Below, one piece after another: positions 8,941 through 17,344 of a DNA stretch of 64,000 bases. Source of the stretch: Rikenellaceae bacterium (GTDB taxonomy: Bacteria; Bacteroidota; Bacteroidia; Bacteroidales; Rikenellaceae); the NCBI GenBank assembly GCA_015059875.1, contig SUZQ01000001.1, positions 1 through 64,000 on the forward strand, written 5' to 3'. Position 1 is the stretch's first letter, and each line of letters opens with the position of its first letter. The translations under genes were made by a program, and so were the position numbers. The notes beneath the pieces are model-generated. The model saw only the letters and a program-made list of their open reading frames with translations, had not been told where the DNA came from and did not search any database.

Positions 8941-10172
8941 GTGCTATTGCGACCAAAAATAGCACTAACAATCTTCTCGGTAGTGCCACGATGCTGTCCG
9001 ACATAGAGCTTAGCAATAGCGGAGAGGCGAGCAAGATAGTCGGCATCGCTCTTCAACTCGTCGAACCACGACTGTAGCTCCTGCTCATCTTTGACCGAGC
9101 GACCTACGCCCAGAGCAATCAGATCGCGAGCCTCCTTAAACTTGTGATATTTTGGCCCAAACGCTACGGGCAAACCATAGACCGCAGCCTCCAAAGTGTT
9201 GTGAATACCTGCTCCGAAACCACCGCCTACATACGCCCACTCTGCCGAGCCGTAGACACGCGAAAGCAAGCCCATAGTATCAAGCACAAGCACCTGTTTA
9301 TCAACAAAATCACTCTGTGGCAATTGGCTATATCGTACAGCTCCACCCTTCGCCTCGCACAAGATTCGCTCAATGCGCGACTCCTCCATTTCGTGCGGAG
9401 CAACAACAAACTTTATATCGGGATTTGCGTTGATAAGCGGCAAGAGAATCTCCTCGTCAGCACCCCAAGTCGAGCCAGCTACAAAGAGCCGTTTTTCGCC
9501 CTTGAACTGCTCCACGACCTCTACCCTCTCTGCCGCCTCGGCGATGGTTGCTACCCGATCGAAACGGGTGTCGCCCGCCACAACGACATTTGTAACGGCA
9601 ATCTCGGCAAGCAGCTCTCGCGACGCTTCGTCTTGAACAAAGAGCATCTCGAACGAGCGTAACGCCTTGCGCCAAATCGCCCCAAACGGGTTGAAGAATA
9701 TCGACTTACGACGAAAGATTGCCGACACGATAAAGGTGCGGATATTGCGTCTGCGCAACTCGGCAAGCATATTGAGCCAGAACTCGTACTTTACAAATAT
9801 TGCTATTTCGGGTTTTGCTACATCGAGAAATGCCCTTACATCGCGTTTGGTGTCGGCTGGGATGTAGAAAACATAGTCGGCATTCGGGTAGTTCTTGCGC
9901 ACCTCATAGCCCGAAGGCGAAAAGAAGGTCAATAAGATTTTGTAGTCGGGATAGTCGGCTTTGATTCTATCGACGATAGGTCTGCCCTGCTCAAAATCGC
10001 CGAGCGAAGCGACATGCACCCACGCAATCTTCTCGCCCTCGCCTATCGCCTCTCTCATACGGTCAAACATCCCCTTGCGCCCATCACACCAGAGTCGCGC
10101 CTTGGGATAGAGAGGCGCAACAAGGCGGATAAGTGCCGCATATATGACCATACAAAGATTATAAAACCACAT
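8934..10172 (-). CDS. waaA: 3-deoxy-D-manno-octulosonic acid (Kdo) transferase
   Basis: A 412-residue GT-B glycosyltransferase that adds Kdo to lipid A precursor on the cytoplasmic face of the inner membrane. The N-terminal hydrophobic anchor (FYNLCMVIYAALIRLVAPLY) and the following conserved WVHVASLGDFEQGRPI segment are typical of WaaA, where the SxGE-type motif here reads SLGDFE. The C-terminal domain shows AYVGGGFGAGIHNTLEAAVYGLPVAFGP, the nucleotide-sugar binding signature. The length is normal for Bacteroidetes. Its presence implies a Kdo-containing lipopolysaccharide or lipooligosaccharide. A promoter with near-consensus boxes lies just upstream. Confidence 0.95.
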   Translation of the reverse strand: MWFYNLCMVIYAALIRLVAPLYPKARLWCDGRKGMFDRMREAIGEGEKIAWVHVASLGDFEQGRPIVDRIKADYPDYKILLTFFSPSGYEVRKNYPNADYVFYIPADTKRDVRAFLDVAKPEIAIFVKYEFWLNMLAELRRRNIRTFIVSAIFRRKSIFFNPFGAIWRKALRSFEMLFVQDEASRELLAEIAVTNVVVAGDTRFDRVATIAEAAERVEVVEQFKGEKRLFVAGSTWGADEEILLPLINANPDIKFVVAPHEMEESRIERILCEAKGGAVRYSQLPQSDFVDKQVLVLDTMGLLSRVYGSAEWAYVGGGFGAGIHNTLEAAVYGLPVAFGPKYHKFKEARDLIALGVGRSVKDEQELQSWFDELKSDADYLARLSAIAKLYVGQHRGTTEKIVSAIFGRNSTL

Positions 10173-10195
10173 CTATTCGTTATCTACACGGAGTG

Positions 10196-10226
10196 CAAAA
10201 GTATCTCTTTTTTCCCAAAACACAAA
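10196..10226 (-). promoter_or_regulatory. Bacteroidetes-type promoter of waaA (TTTG-N19-TACTTTTG)
   Basis: On the minus strand TTTG (10226-10223) is followed after 19 bases by TACTTTTG (10203-10196). Both boxes and the spacing fit the Bacteroides -33/-7 consensus. Confidence 0.65.
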
Positions 10227-10228
10227 TT

Positions 10229-10603
10229 TTACCACCCATATTGCAGGGCATCCTCAATAAATCGCAACGAAACGACCACCTCGCCCGCAACTTCGATAGC
10301 TATAAGCGAGAATCGTGGCTCGTAGGGGAGTCTGTGTTGTGCCATATATGCCGAGGCCGCACGACGCATCGCGCGCAGCTTCTGGCTATTGATGGCATCT
10401 TCGGGCGAGGTCATTGAGTTTGCCTTGCGGGTTTTGACCTCGACAAAGTGCAACTCATCGTAGCGCAAGGCGATAATATCAATCTCACTCTTGCCCTCGC
10501 GCCAATTCTGCTCCACAATCATAAAGCCATTTTGGCGCAGATACTCCACCGCCGCCTGCTCACCCAACGCTCCGCGTTGCTGCTTTTCGGTCATAATATT
10601 CAT
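10229..10603 (-). CDS. YraN family (UPF0102) nuclease-like protein
   Basis: A 124-residue protein with the typical UPF0102 layout: RGALGEQAAVEYLRQNGF near the start, then WREGKSEIDIIA with the E-x-D, then HFVEVKTRK with the E-x-K. These residues form a Holliday junction resolvase-like PD-(D/E)xK fold. The biological role of the family is not settled. The first ATG (10603) lies in the last unit of a GCTAATG repeat array, and a second ATG at 10594 (MTEKQQ) is an equally good start. It follows pepE on the same strand. Confidence 0.9.
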   Translation of the reverse strand: MNIMTEKQQRGALGEQAAVEYLRQNGFMIVEQNWREGKSEIDIIALRYDELHFVEVKTRKANSMTSPEDAINSQKLRAMRRAASAYMAQHRLPYEPRFSLIAIEVAGEVVVSLRFIEDALQYGW

Positions 10604-10640
10604 TAGCTATTAGCCGTTGGCCATTAGCCATTAGCTTTTT
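10601..10640 (-). repeat. GCTAATG heptamer array upstream of yraN
   Basis: Minus-strand units GCTAATG, GCTAATG, GCCAACG, GCTAATA, GCTAATG at 7-bp spacing after a run of A. The last unit supplies the ATG of the longest yraN reading frame. Confidence 0.85.
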
Positions 10641-10663
10641 TATATAAATTTACCTCTATCTAC

Positions 10664-11365
10664 TTATAATAAGAATGATAGGTCGTCACCTGCATTTACC
10701 TCATACGCTGCGATGCCCTTTTTGAAGATACGCATCGGGCGAGAGCCGATAAGCTCCAACTTGCCATCAATGTAGCGAAGCATACAACCCTCGCGCAAGC
10801 CTACAACATAACGACGCGGATTCGCCTCGATATACTCTTCGATACGCTGCTCACGAGTCTCACCTGCGTGACCTTCAGGATTTGCATCGAGGTAGTGCGG
10901 ATTGATCTGGAACTTCACCGCCCCGATAGCCTTGAACGACTTTGGCTCAACGATAGGCATATCGTTTGTGGTGCAGATTGTTGGACAGCAGACATTGCTA
11001 CCTGCCGACCAACCCACATACGGAACGCCCTCCTTCACACGACGGAGAATTGCAGTCATCAGGCCCTGCTCCTGCATCTTCTTTGTCAGGGCGAAGGTGT
11101 TACCTCCACCGACACAGATTGCCTGCGCCTCCAAAACCGCCTTGCGCGGATTCTTCTCACGATGAATCGAGCGCACCTTAACGCCAATCTCGTCGAAACG
11201 CTCCTGCACCTTGCGCTCGTACTCGTCGTAGGAGAAGGTAACGGCTGCATAAGGGACAAAAATAACCTCACTTACGCCCTGCAAATGTTCGCCAATTCGG
11301 GCAATCGGGTACTTCAAATATGCCTCTCCGGCATTAGTCGAATTTGAGATAAGCAATAATTTCAT
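10664..11365 (-). CDS. pepE: Dipeptidase E (alpha-aspartyl dipeptidase)
   Basis: A 233-residue serine peptidase of the S51 family that hydrolyses Asp-X dipeptides in the cytoplasm. Numbering from the annotated start places the nucleophile in GWSAGSN at Ser120, the acid in TTNDMP at Asp135 and the base in INPHYLD at His157, the triad known for Salmonella PepE. The Gly-rich ICVGGGNTF loop that shapes the active site is also present. Length and start (MKLLLISNST) are typical for the family. It is divergent from the acpP-fabF operon. Confidence 0.96.
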   Translation of the reverse strand: MKLLLISNSTNAGEAYLKYPIARIGEHLQGVSEVIFVPYAAVTFSYDEYERKVQERFDEIGVKVRSIHREKNPRKAVLEAQAICVGGGNTFALTKKMQEQGLMTAILRRVKEGVPYVGWSAGSNVCCPTICTTNDMPIVEPKSFKAIGAVKFQINPHYLDANPEGHAGETREQRIEEYIEANPRRYVVGLREGCMLRYIDGKLELIGSRPMRIFKKGIAAYEVNAGDDLSFLL

Positions 11366-11607
11366 ATATCTGTCTGATTTTTAGTTATTTACAATTTTCG
11401 CAAACTCTTTTGTTAGTAAAATAATCATAAATTTATGCCAAAGATAATAAAAAAGTGTTACATTTGCACCGTCGGTTTTTTATAAATTTCGCTCTTTAGC
11501 ATCAAAATTGTCAATAGAACGGTGCTGGGAACGGAAAAACCGAAAAATTTGAAATAGAAGAAATTACATATACAACTAAACTATTGTTAAATTAAAAACT
11601 GAAAGTT
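11366..11607. promoter_or_regulatory. pepE/acpP divergent region with a TACATTTG -7 box and long acpP leader
   Basis: TACATTTG at 11459-11466 fits the -7 consensus for acpP and predicts a leader of about 130 bases. Within it CGGTTTTT (from about 11473) can pair with AAAAACCG about 60 bases later. I see no known riboswitch. Confidence 0.45.
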
Positions 11608-11841
11608 ATGTCAGAGATTCAAGAAAAAGTTGTTAAGATTATCGTTGACAAGTTGGGCGTTAAGGAGTCTGAGGTTACTCCAGAGGCTACCTTCACTGGC
11701 GACCTCGGTGCAGATTCGTTGGATACCGTAGAGCTCGTTATGGAGTTCGAGAAGGCATTCGGCGTTCAGGTAGAGGACGAGGCTGCTGAGAAGTTCCAGA
11801 CTGTAGGTGATGTTATCAACTACATCGAGGAGCACAAATAG
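11608..11841 (+). CDS. acpP: Acyl carrier protein
   Basis: A 77-residue acidic four-helix protein that carries growing acyl chains in type II fatty acid synthesis. The phosphopantetheine attachment site [12 protein letters not shown] is intact with Ser37. The gene starts fabF's operon (43-base gap), the standard arrangement in Bacteroidetes and many other bacteria. The codon use is strongly biased, as expected for a highly expressed gene, and there is a long leader upstream. Confidence 0.98.
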   Translation: MSEIQEKVVKIIVDKLGVKESEVTPEATFTGDLGADSLDTVELVMEFEKAFGVQVEDEAAEKFQTVGDVINYIEEHK

Positions 11842-11884
11842 TCTTAACGACAAACACTGAATTTACAACCAATCAAGCGTACAG

Positions 11885-13135
11885 ATGAGAGAGGCAAGAA
11901 GAGTTGTTATTACGGGCATAGGCACTATCAATCCGATAGGAAACAATGTGGAAGAGTACTTTACCAATCTCGAAAACGGTGTTTCAGGTGCAGCCGAAAT
12001 AACTCTTTTTGATGCAACAAACTTCAAATCTCGTATCGCTTGCGAGGTTAAAAATTACGATTGGAGCCAATACTTTGAGCGCAAAGAGGTACGCAAATAT
12101 GACCGTTTCTGTCAGTTTGCACTCGTTGCGGCAACCGAGGCTGTTGAGGATGCGAAGTTCGACTTCGATAACCTCGACAAGGAGCGTGCGGGCGTAGTTT
12201 GGAGCTCTGGTATCGGCGGAATCCAATCTTTTCACGATGAAGTAATGGGCTGGGCAGAGGGAGATGGTATCCCTCGCTTCAGCCCATTCTTTGTACCCCA
12301 TCTCATTACCGATATCGTTGCTGGACACATCTCCATCAAGTATGGCTTGATGGGCCCTAACTATAGTGTCACTTCGGCTTGTGCATCCTCAAATCACGCT
12401 ATGATTGACGCACTGAACCTCATTCGCTGGGGCAAGGCTGATGTTATCGTCACAGGAGGCTCGGAGGCCCCTATCACCATCGCTTCGGTGGGCGGATTCT
12501 CCTCAATGCACGCACTCTCGACTCGCAACGACGATCCGCAGCACGCCTCGCGTCCGTTCGATATCGATCGCGACGGTTTTGTGATTGCTGAAGGTGCCGG
12601 AGCCCTCGTATTCGAGGAGTACGAACACGCAAAGGCAAGAGGGGCAAAGATATATTGTGAAGTTGTCGGCGGTGGAATGTCTGCGGATGCCCACCACATG
12701 ACTGCACCACATCCAGAGGGTAAAGGGGCTATCATCTCTATGCGCGAGGCGTTGAACGATGCCGAGTTGAAGATAGAGGATATCGACTACCTCAACACCC
12801 ACGGAACATCGACTCCACTTGGCGACATTGCCGAATTGACCGCCGTAAAGGCTCTCTTTGGCGACCACGCCTACAAGATGAATATCTCATCTACAAAATC
12901 TATGACCGGACACCTTCTCGGTGCTACGGCTGCAATCGAGGCTCTTGCCTGCGTTATGGCGGTGACTCGCGATATCGTTCCTCCGACTATCAATGTCGAG
13001 ACGGTAGACCCACAGATTGACGAAAAACTCAATTTAACAATCGGAAAGGCTCAAAAGCGCGAAGTTAAGTGCGCCATGAGCAACACTTTCGGTTTCGGAG
13101 GTCACAACTCAACGGTGATATTCCGAAAGTTATAA
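11885..13135 (+). CDS. fabF: 3-oxoacyl-[acyl-carrier-protein] synthase II
   Basis: A 416-residue condensing enzyme that extends acyl-ACP with malonyl-ACP. The catalytic Cys is in TSACASSNHAM (Cys166), the two active-site histidines in NTHGTSTPLGD and STKSMTGHLLGAT, and the C-terminal glycine-rich strand is NTFGFGGHNSTVIF. It is followed after 10 bases by rnc, so acpP, fabF, rnc and probably radC form one transcription unit. Confidence 0.98.
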   Translation: MREARRVVITGIGTINPIGNNVEEYFTNLENGVSGAAEITLFDATNFKSRIACEVKNYDWSQYFERKEVRKYDRFCQFALVAATEAVEDAKFDFDNLDKERAGVVWSSGIGGIQSFHDEVMGWAEGDGIPRFSPFFVPHLITDIVAGHISIKYGLMGPNYSVTSACASSNHAMIDALNLIRWGKADVIVTGGSEAPITIASVGGFSSMHALSTRNDDPQHASRPFDIDRDGFVIAEGAGALVFEEYEHAKARGAKIYCEVVGGGMSADAHHMTAPHPEGKGAIISMREALNDAELKIEDIDYLNTHGTSTPLGDIAELTAVKALFGDHAYKMNISSTKSMTGHLLGATAAIEALACVMAVTRDIVPPTINVETVDPQIDEKLNLTIGKAQKREVKCAMSNTFGFGGHNSTVIFRKL

Positions 13136-13145
13136 ACCCACAACT

Positions 13146-13916
13146 ATGTTTGACTTTATACTTCGTCCGATACGCCGTAACTTCGGACGCGACAAATCAT
13201 ACTATCGAATCATTGACGATATGTTCGGCTTCATTCCGAACAATATCGAACTATATAAGCTCGCTCTAATTCACAAGTCGTCGTCCATCGAGATTAGTGG
13301 TCGCAGCATAAATAATGAGCGACTCGAATTTTTGGGAGATGCCGTAATCGAGAGCATCACTTCGGACTACCTCTTTATCGAGTACCCCGACTATGACGAG
13401 GGCAAACTCACAAAGTTGCGCTCGAAGCTCGTTTCCCGCCAATCGCTCAACGCCATAGCCTGCAAGCTCGGTTTGGACAAGCATATCATCTGCTGCCGTT
13501 CGATAAATGCTACGCAGAAGCACATCTACGGCGACGCCTTCGAGGCGATGATGGGAGCAATCTATCTCGATCAGGGATACAACTTTGCAAACCGCCTGCT
13601 TATCAACAAAATCTACTCGGCAAATCTCTCTCTTGAGGAGGTTGATGAGACCGAGACCGACTTTAAGAGTCGCCTTATCGAGTGGGGACAGAAGAACCAC
13701 CATACCATCGTATTCCGCACGAAGGGAACACCTACGGGAGCTGGTGCAACACGCAATTTCCACAGCACGGTACTCATTGATAATCTTGAGGTTGGACACG
13801 GCATTGGAGGCTCGAAGAAGGAGGCTGAGCAGCGTGCTGCGCAGTCGGTATCGCACGAGCCAAGCGACGAAGAGTGCGCACGCATTCTTGATCGTTTAGA
13901 CAAGATGGAGAAGTAG
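13146..13916 (+). CDS. rnc: Ribonuclease III
   Basis: A 256-residue double-strand-specific endoribonuclease acting in rRNA processing and mRNA decay. The signature NNERLEFLGDAV (residues 56-67) with its acidic metal ligands is complete, and a second acidic cluster (YGDAFEAMMGAIYLDQG) completes the catalytic site. The C-terminal double-stranded RNA-binding domain is recognisable by HGIGGSKKEAEQRAAQSV. The fabF-rnc pairing is common in Bacteroidetes. Confidence 0.97.
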   Translation: MFDFILRPIRRNFGRDKSYYRIIDDMFGFIPNNIELYKLALIHKSSSIEISGRSINNERLEFLGDAVIESITSDYLFIEYPDYDEGKLTKLRSKLVSRQSLNAIACKLGLDKHIICCRSINATQKHIYGDAFEAMMGAIYLDQGYNFANRLLINKIYSANLSLEEVDETETDFKSRLIEWGQKNHHTIVFRTKGTPTGAGATRNFHSTVLIDNLEVGHGIGGSKKEAEQRAAQSVSHEPSDEECARILDRLDKMEK

Positions 13917-13936
13917 TTTTACAAAAAAGAGGAGCA

Positions 13937-14566
13937 ATGCAGGAGATTCACACGAAGATGGCGGTACGAGGCATTGAGGCTCTCGACGATAGCGAGCTTC
14001 TCGCTCTGCTCTTGGAGAGCCGGGGTTTGGCGGAGGAGGTGCTGCGCGAGTGCGGCTCGTTGAAGAGCGTTGCCCGCACACCTGCATCGCGTCTGCGTAT
14101 GGTGGCAGGACTCGGAACAAAACTCGCCGAGCGAACCCTCGTAGCAGCCGAGATAGGTCGCCGCATTGCTGCCGCAAACGGAGCTATTGAGCAGAGCATC
14201 ACATCGAGCGATGATGTCGTGCGGTTGATGCGCCCGATGCTCAAGGAGCTGAAACATGAGGAGTGCTGGGTAATATTCCTCACAAACTCCAACCGCATTA
14301 TTGAGCGTACCCGCATAAGTCAAGGCGGGGTACAAGCTACCGTTGTGGATCAACGACTTATCGTTAAACGAGCTTTGGAACTCCTCTCCACACGCATTAT
14401 CCTCATCCACAACCACCCATCGGGAAATGCCTCTCCGAGTGGGGCTGACTTTGATATCACCTCGAAGGTTAAGGCGGCAACAGCCCTCTTCGATATTCAG
14501 TTGCTCGACCATATTATAGTGAGTGCTACCGATAGCTACTCTTTTAAGAGTAGTGGCAAATTGTAA
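13937..14566 (+). CDS. radC: RadC family JAB-domain protein
   Basis: A 209-residue protein with an N-terminal helix-hairpin-helix region (RLRMVAGLGTKLAERTL) and a C-terminal JAB/MPN metalloprotease-like domain that shows the metal signature HNHPSGNASPSGADFD. RadC proteins were named for DNA repair, but that role has been withdrawn for E. coli and the true activity is unclear. The start at 13937 follows AGAGGAGC, one of the better ribosome-binding sites in the window. The N-terminus is a few residues shorter than in many homologues. Confidence 0.93.
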   Translation: MQEIHTKMAVRGIEALDDSELLALLLESRGLAEEVLRECGSLKSVARTPASRLRMVAGLGTKLAERTLVAAEIGRRIAAANGAIEQSITSSDDVVRLMRPMLKELKHEECWVIFLTNSNRIIERTRISQGGVQATVVDQRLIVKRALELLSTRIILIHNHPSGNASPSGADFDITSKVKAATALFDIQLLDHIIVSATDSYSFKSSGKL

Positions 14567-14593
14567 AATCACAAACAAATTATCTGCTATTTC

Positions 14594-14625
14594 TTTGTCA
14601 TATTTCTCTATTTTGATTAACTTTG
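14594..14625 (+). promoter_or_regulatory. Promoter of the GH109-type gene (TTTG-N20-TAACTTTG)
   Basis: TTTG at 14594-14597 and TAACTTTG at 14618-14625 fit the Bacteroidetes -33/-7 pattern with a 20-base spacer, about 30 bases before the ATG. Confidence 0.6.
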
Positions 14626-14653
14626 TGAAAGATTAATCATAAAACACAACAAT

Positions 14654-16069
14654 ATGAGAAGAAGAACCATTGCGCTTGGCGCACTCTTTTTGGCTACCAT
14701 TATTTCGGCTCTCATCTACATCTTTGTCGAAGGGAACAGTAATGAGCCTTACACCATCAAGAATGGAATGATTCATTTTGCAGAGCCTGAACGCGCTGAG
14801 GGGCAGACCTCAATGCTCGGTTTTGCGGCAGAGCCTATCGACACCGTGCGTGTAGGTGTCATCGGCCTTGGACAACGCGGTTGTGGCCCACTCAAGCGTA
14901 TGTCATTTATCGACGGCGTGAAGATTGTGGCAATCTGCGACCTTCATCAAAAGAATCTCGACAGAGGTCAGAAGCGACTTGAGAAGTATGGTATGCCGCG
15001 CGCTGACGAGTATATCGGCGAGGAGGCTTGGAAAGAGCTTTGCAAACGCGAGGATATCAATCTCGTCTATATCGTAACCGATTGGCCTTCGCACACACCT
15101 ATGGCTGTCTACGCTATGGAGCAAGGCAAGCATGTCGCTATCGAAGTTCCTGCGGCTACCTCTGTTGCAGAGTGCTGGCAGTTGGTTGACACCTCGGAGC
15201 GTACTCGCCGCCACTGTATGATGCTCGAAAACTGCATCTACGACCACTTTGAGCTGACTTCGCTCAATATGGTACAGCAGGGCTTGATTGGCGAGGTTAT
15301 CCATGTGGAGGGTGGCTATATCCACGCTCTTGATAAGTTCTGGTCAAGATTCAATGATAATTGGCGTTTGAAGTTCAACCAAGAGCATAACGGCGATGTC
15401 TACGCTACTCACGGCCTTGGCCCAATCTGCTATGTGCTGAATATTCACCGCGGTGACCGTATGACTCACCTCGTTTCGATGGATACCGATTCGTGGAAGG
15501 GTAAGGAGCTTGCAAAGGAGTCGCTCGGAACAGAGGAGTTTGCAAATGGCGACCACACCTCAACCCTTATTCGTACCCACAAGGGTAAGACAATCGCGTT
15601 GCAGCACAATGTCTACTCGCCACGCCCATACAGCCGTCAGTATCAGCTGACAGGTACAAAGGGGTTTATCAACAAGTACCCTACTCCGGGTATCTTGCTC
15701 GAGCATGACTCGATGAAGGATAGCGGCGTAGTGCCAAATCACGAGGATCTCTCGTCGCACAAATTCTTGCCACAAGAGGCGTTCGATGCTCTCGTTGAGA
15801 AGTATCGCCACCCTATCCAGAAGGAGCTTTTGGAGAAGGCGTTGAAGGCTGGCGGTCACGGAGGTATGGACTTTATTATGGACTACCGCCTTATCTACTG
15901 CTTGCGCAATGGCTTGCCACTCGATCAGGATGTATACGATGCAGCCGAGTGGTCGTGCATTGGCGAGTTGTCGGCAGCCTCTATCGAGAATAACTCGATG
16001 CCTGTAGCATTCCCAGACTTCACTCGTGGCGAATGGGATAAGTTGAAGGGACACACCTTTGCAAAATAG
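14654..16069 (+). CDS. Gfo/Idh/MocA family oxidoreductase, GH109-type glycosidase candidate
   Basis: A 471-residue exported protein: a short Arg-rich start and a hydrophobic stretch (ALGALFLATIISALIYIFV) form a signal or anchor, followed by the NAD-binding Rossmann motif VRVGVIGLGQRGCG and the conserved ICDLHQKNLDRGQ segment. The EVPAATSVAECWQLVDTSE and MMLENCIYDHFE parts closely follow the pattern of glycoside hydrolase family 109, NAD-dependent alpha-N-acetylgalactosaminidases, which are abundant in gut Bacteroidetes and act on mucin-type glycans. Substrate is inferred from the family. The next gene begins soon after its stop. Confidence 0.85.
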   Translation: MRRRTIALGALFLATIISALIYIFVEGNSNEPYTIKNGMIHFAEPERAEGQTSMLGFAAEPIDTVRVGVIGLGQRGCGPLKRMSFIDGVKIVAICDLHQKNLDRGQKRLEKYGMPRADEYIGEEAWKELCKREDINLVYIVTDWPSHTPMAVYAMEQGKHVAIEVPAATSVAECWQLVDTSERTRRHCMMLENCIYDHFELTSLNMVQQGLIGEVIHVEGGYIHALDKFWSRFNDNWRLKFNQEHNGDVYATHGLGPICYVLNIHRGDRMTHLVSMDTDSWKGKELAKESLGTEEFANGDHTSTLIRTHKGKTIALQHNVYSPRPYSRQYQLTGTKGFINKYPTPGILLEHDSMKDSGVVPNHEDLSSHKFLPQEAFDALVEKYRHPIQKELLEKALKAGGHGGMDFIMDYRLIYCLRNGLPLDQDVYDAAEWSCIGELSAASIENNSMPVAFPDFTRGEWDKLKGHTFAK

Positions 16070-16094
16070 TCGAACAAAAAAAGCTATCTTGAAG

Positions 16095-17114
16095 ATGGCT
16101 CCCTCAATGACATACTTTAGAAAGGCTCTGTCTGACCTAAAATCGCACTTCAAGCGGTTACAGTCGGCAGAGCCGATTCTTCATAACGGAGAGATTGTCG
16201 TCAGCCGCACCCACGCCGCCATAGAGACGGAGGTGATGTGGAACCGCCATCGCTATCTGCTCTCGCTACCGTTCAAAAGCGAGGATATACACCACTTGGA
16301 GAGGCTTGAATCGAAGGCGAGGGAGATCGGGCAAGGGCCTCTAATCGAAAATATTATCCTCTACGATGAAGTGACACTACTCAACTCGGTGGGTAACTCA
16401 TACAGCTATGATGTTGTTTTACAGGATATTTCATACGGAGTGCCACTACATGAGGCTGTTCTGCTCTACAAGAGCGAAGAGTTGCTGCAAGCCGTGCAGA
16501 GGATGAAAGAGCGTCTTGATGCGATAGGCTTCTGCCATAATAATCTCCGTCCAGCAAATGTTCTGCTCTCGCCAAATGGTGTAGCTCGTCCAATTAGGTA
16601 TTGGTACGCGAAGTGGGAGCGTTTCTCCGATAACGACACGCAGAGATTGACCGAGATTATCAACCAATACGCCCATCCCGAACACGACTCCGCGAGAGCC
16701 TCCTTTTTGCCTACAACTCACGCACAAGAGGGGCTTAAATCGGTCGCTCACGAAGGTATTACTCGCCTCTGCAAGGGTGGCCGTTATGGATTTGTCGATA
16801 GTGATAAGACCATGATAACGCGTTATGTATACTCGTGGGCGAGCGACTTTATGGAGGGGCGCGCCATCGTAGCCAATGGGCGCAAAATGGGCGTGATAGA
16901 CGAGAGAGGCAAGAAGATTATACACTCCATATACGACAATATCGAATTTGATGTTGAGACAGGCATATTTACCGCCACGAAAGAGGGGCGTCACTACTTG
17001 ATAGATTACAATGGCGACTTGATTAATAATAAGGTTTCCCCTACCGCAAAGGAGGATAGAGGACAATGTAAATGGTTATGCCGTTGTTTGTGTAACACAC
17101 TCTCAAAAAAATAG
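16095..17114 (+). CDS. Kinase-like protein fused to WG repeats
   Basis: The ORF track begins at a TTG inside the upstream gene; the ATG at 16095 is preferred, giving 339 residues. The first 200 residues look like a degraded protein-kinase or LPS-kinase fold: GFCHNNLRPANVLL matches the catalytic loop HxDLKPxN, but the catalytic Asp is replaced by Asn, and no DFG follows. The C-terminal 110 residues hold WG-type beta repeats (RYGFVDSDK, RKMGVIDERGKKI, GRHYLIDYNGD). I infer a pseudokinase with a WG-repeat binding region. No signal peptide is visible. The pairing with the GH109 gene may be chance. Unusual end: several cysteines in CKWLCRCLC. Confidence 0.65.
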   Translation: MAPSMTYFRKALSDLKSHFKRLQSAEPILHNGEIVVSRTHAAIETEVMWNRHRYLLSLPFKSEDIHHLERLESKAREIGQGPLIENIILYDEVTLLNSVGNSYSYDVVLQDISYGVPLHEAVLLYKSEELLQAVQRMKERLDAIGFCHNNLRPANVLLSPNGVARPIRYWYAKWERFSDNDTQRLTEIINQYAHPEHDSARASFLPTTHAQEGLKSVAHEGITRLCKGGRYGFVDSDKTMITRYVYSWASDFMEGRAIVANGRKMGVIDERGKKIIHSIYDNIEFDVETGIFTATKEGRHYLIDYNGDLINNKVSPTAKEDRGQCKWLCRCLCNTLSKK

Positions 17115-17149
17115 CTCAGCTAAATTGTCGTTTTCTCGATTCGTTTTAG

Positions 17150-17157
17150 TATATTTG
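17150..17157 (+). promoter_or_regulatory. -7 box (TATATTTG) for glyS
   Basis: Matches TAnnTTTG; the expected start at about 17164 would include the whole palindromic element in the glyS leader of about 180 bases. A TTTG -33 box is not clear. Confidence 0.5.
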
Positions 17158-17193
17158 CGCATTGATTGGACTTGATACACCACTTTGACATTC

Positions 17194-17316
17194 AAAATTG
17201 GAGGTGATTGAGGAAATTTTGTGCATTGCAAGGCGGTGAGTCCGCAGCATACTTGGCGTATGTGAGGAACTCAACGACCGCAGCAAGGTGCAAAATTTAC
17301 CAATCAGAACAATTTT
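17194..17316. repeat. Large covarying palindrome, copy A (glyS leader)
   Basis: AAAATTG pairs with CAATTTT at the ends, TGATTG with CAATCA, TTTTGTGC with GTGCAAAA, and TGAGTCC with GGAACTCA; the top is CAGCATACTTGGCGTATGTG. A diverged copy at 23659-23783 keeps the pairing through compensatory changes. Either a structured RNA or a hairpin mobile element. Confidence 0.8.
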
Positions 17317-17344
17317 AGAACAAAATGTAAAAACACAATACGGT

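Noticed and set aside
17288-17344. glyS start at 17288
   Set aside because: This TTG lies in the right arm of the palindrome, and the family N-terminus begins at the ATG at 17345.
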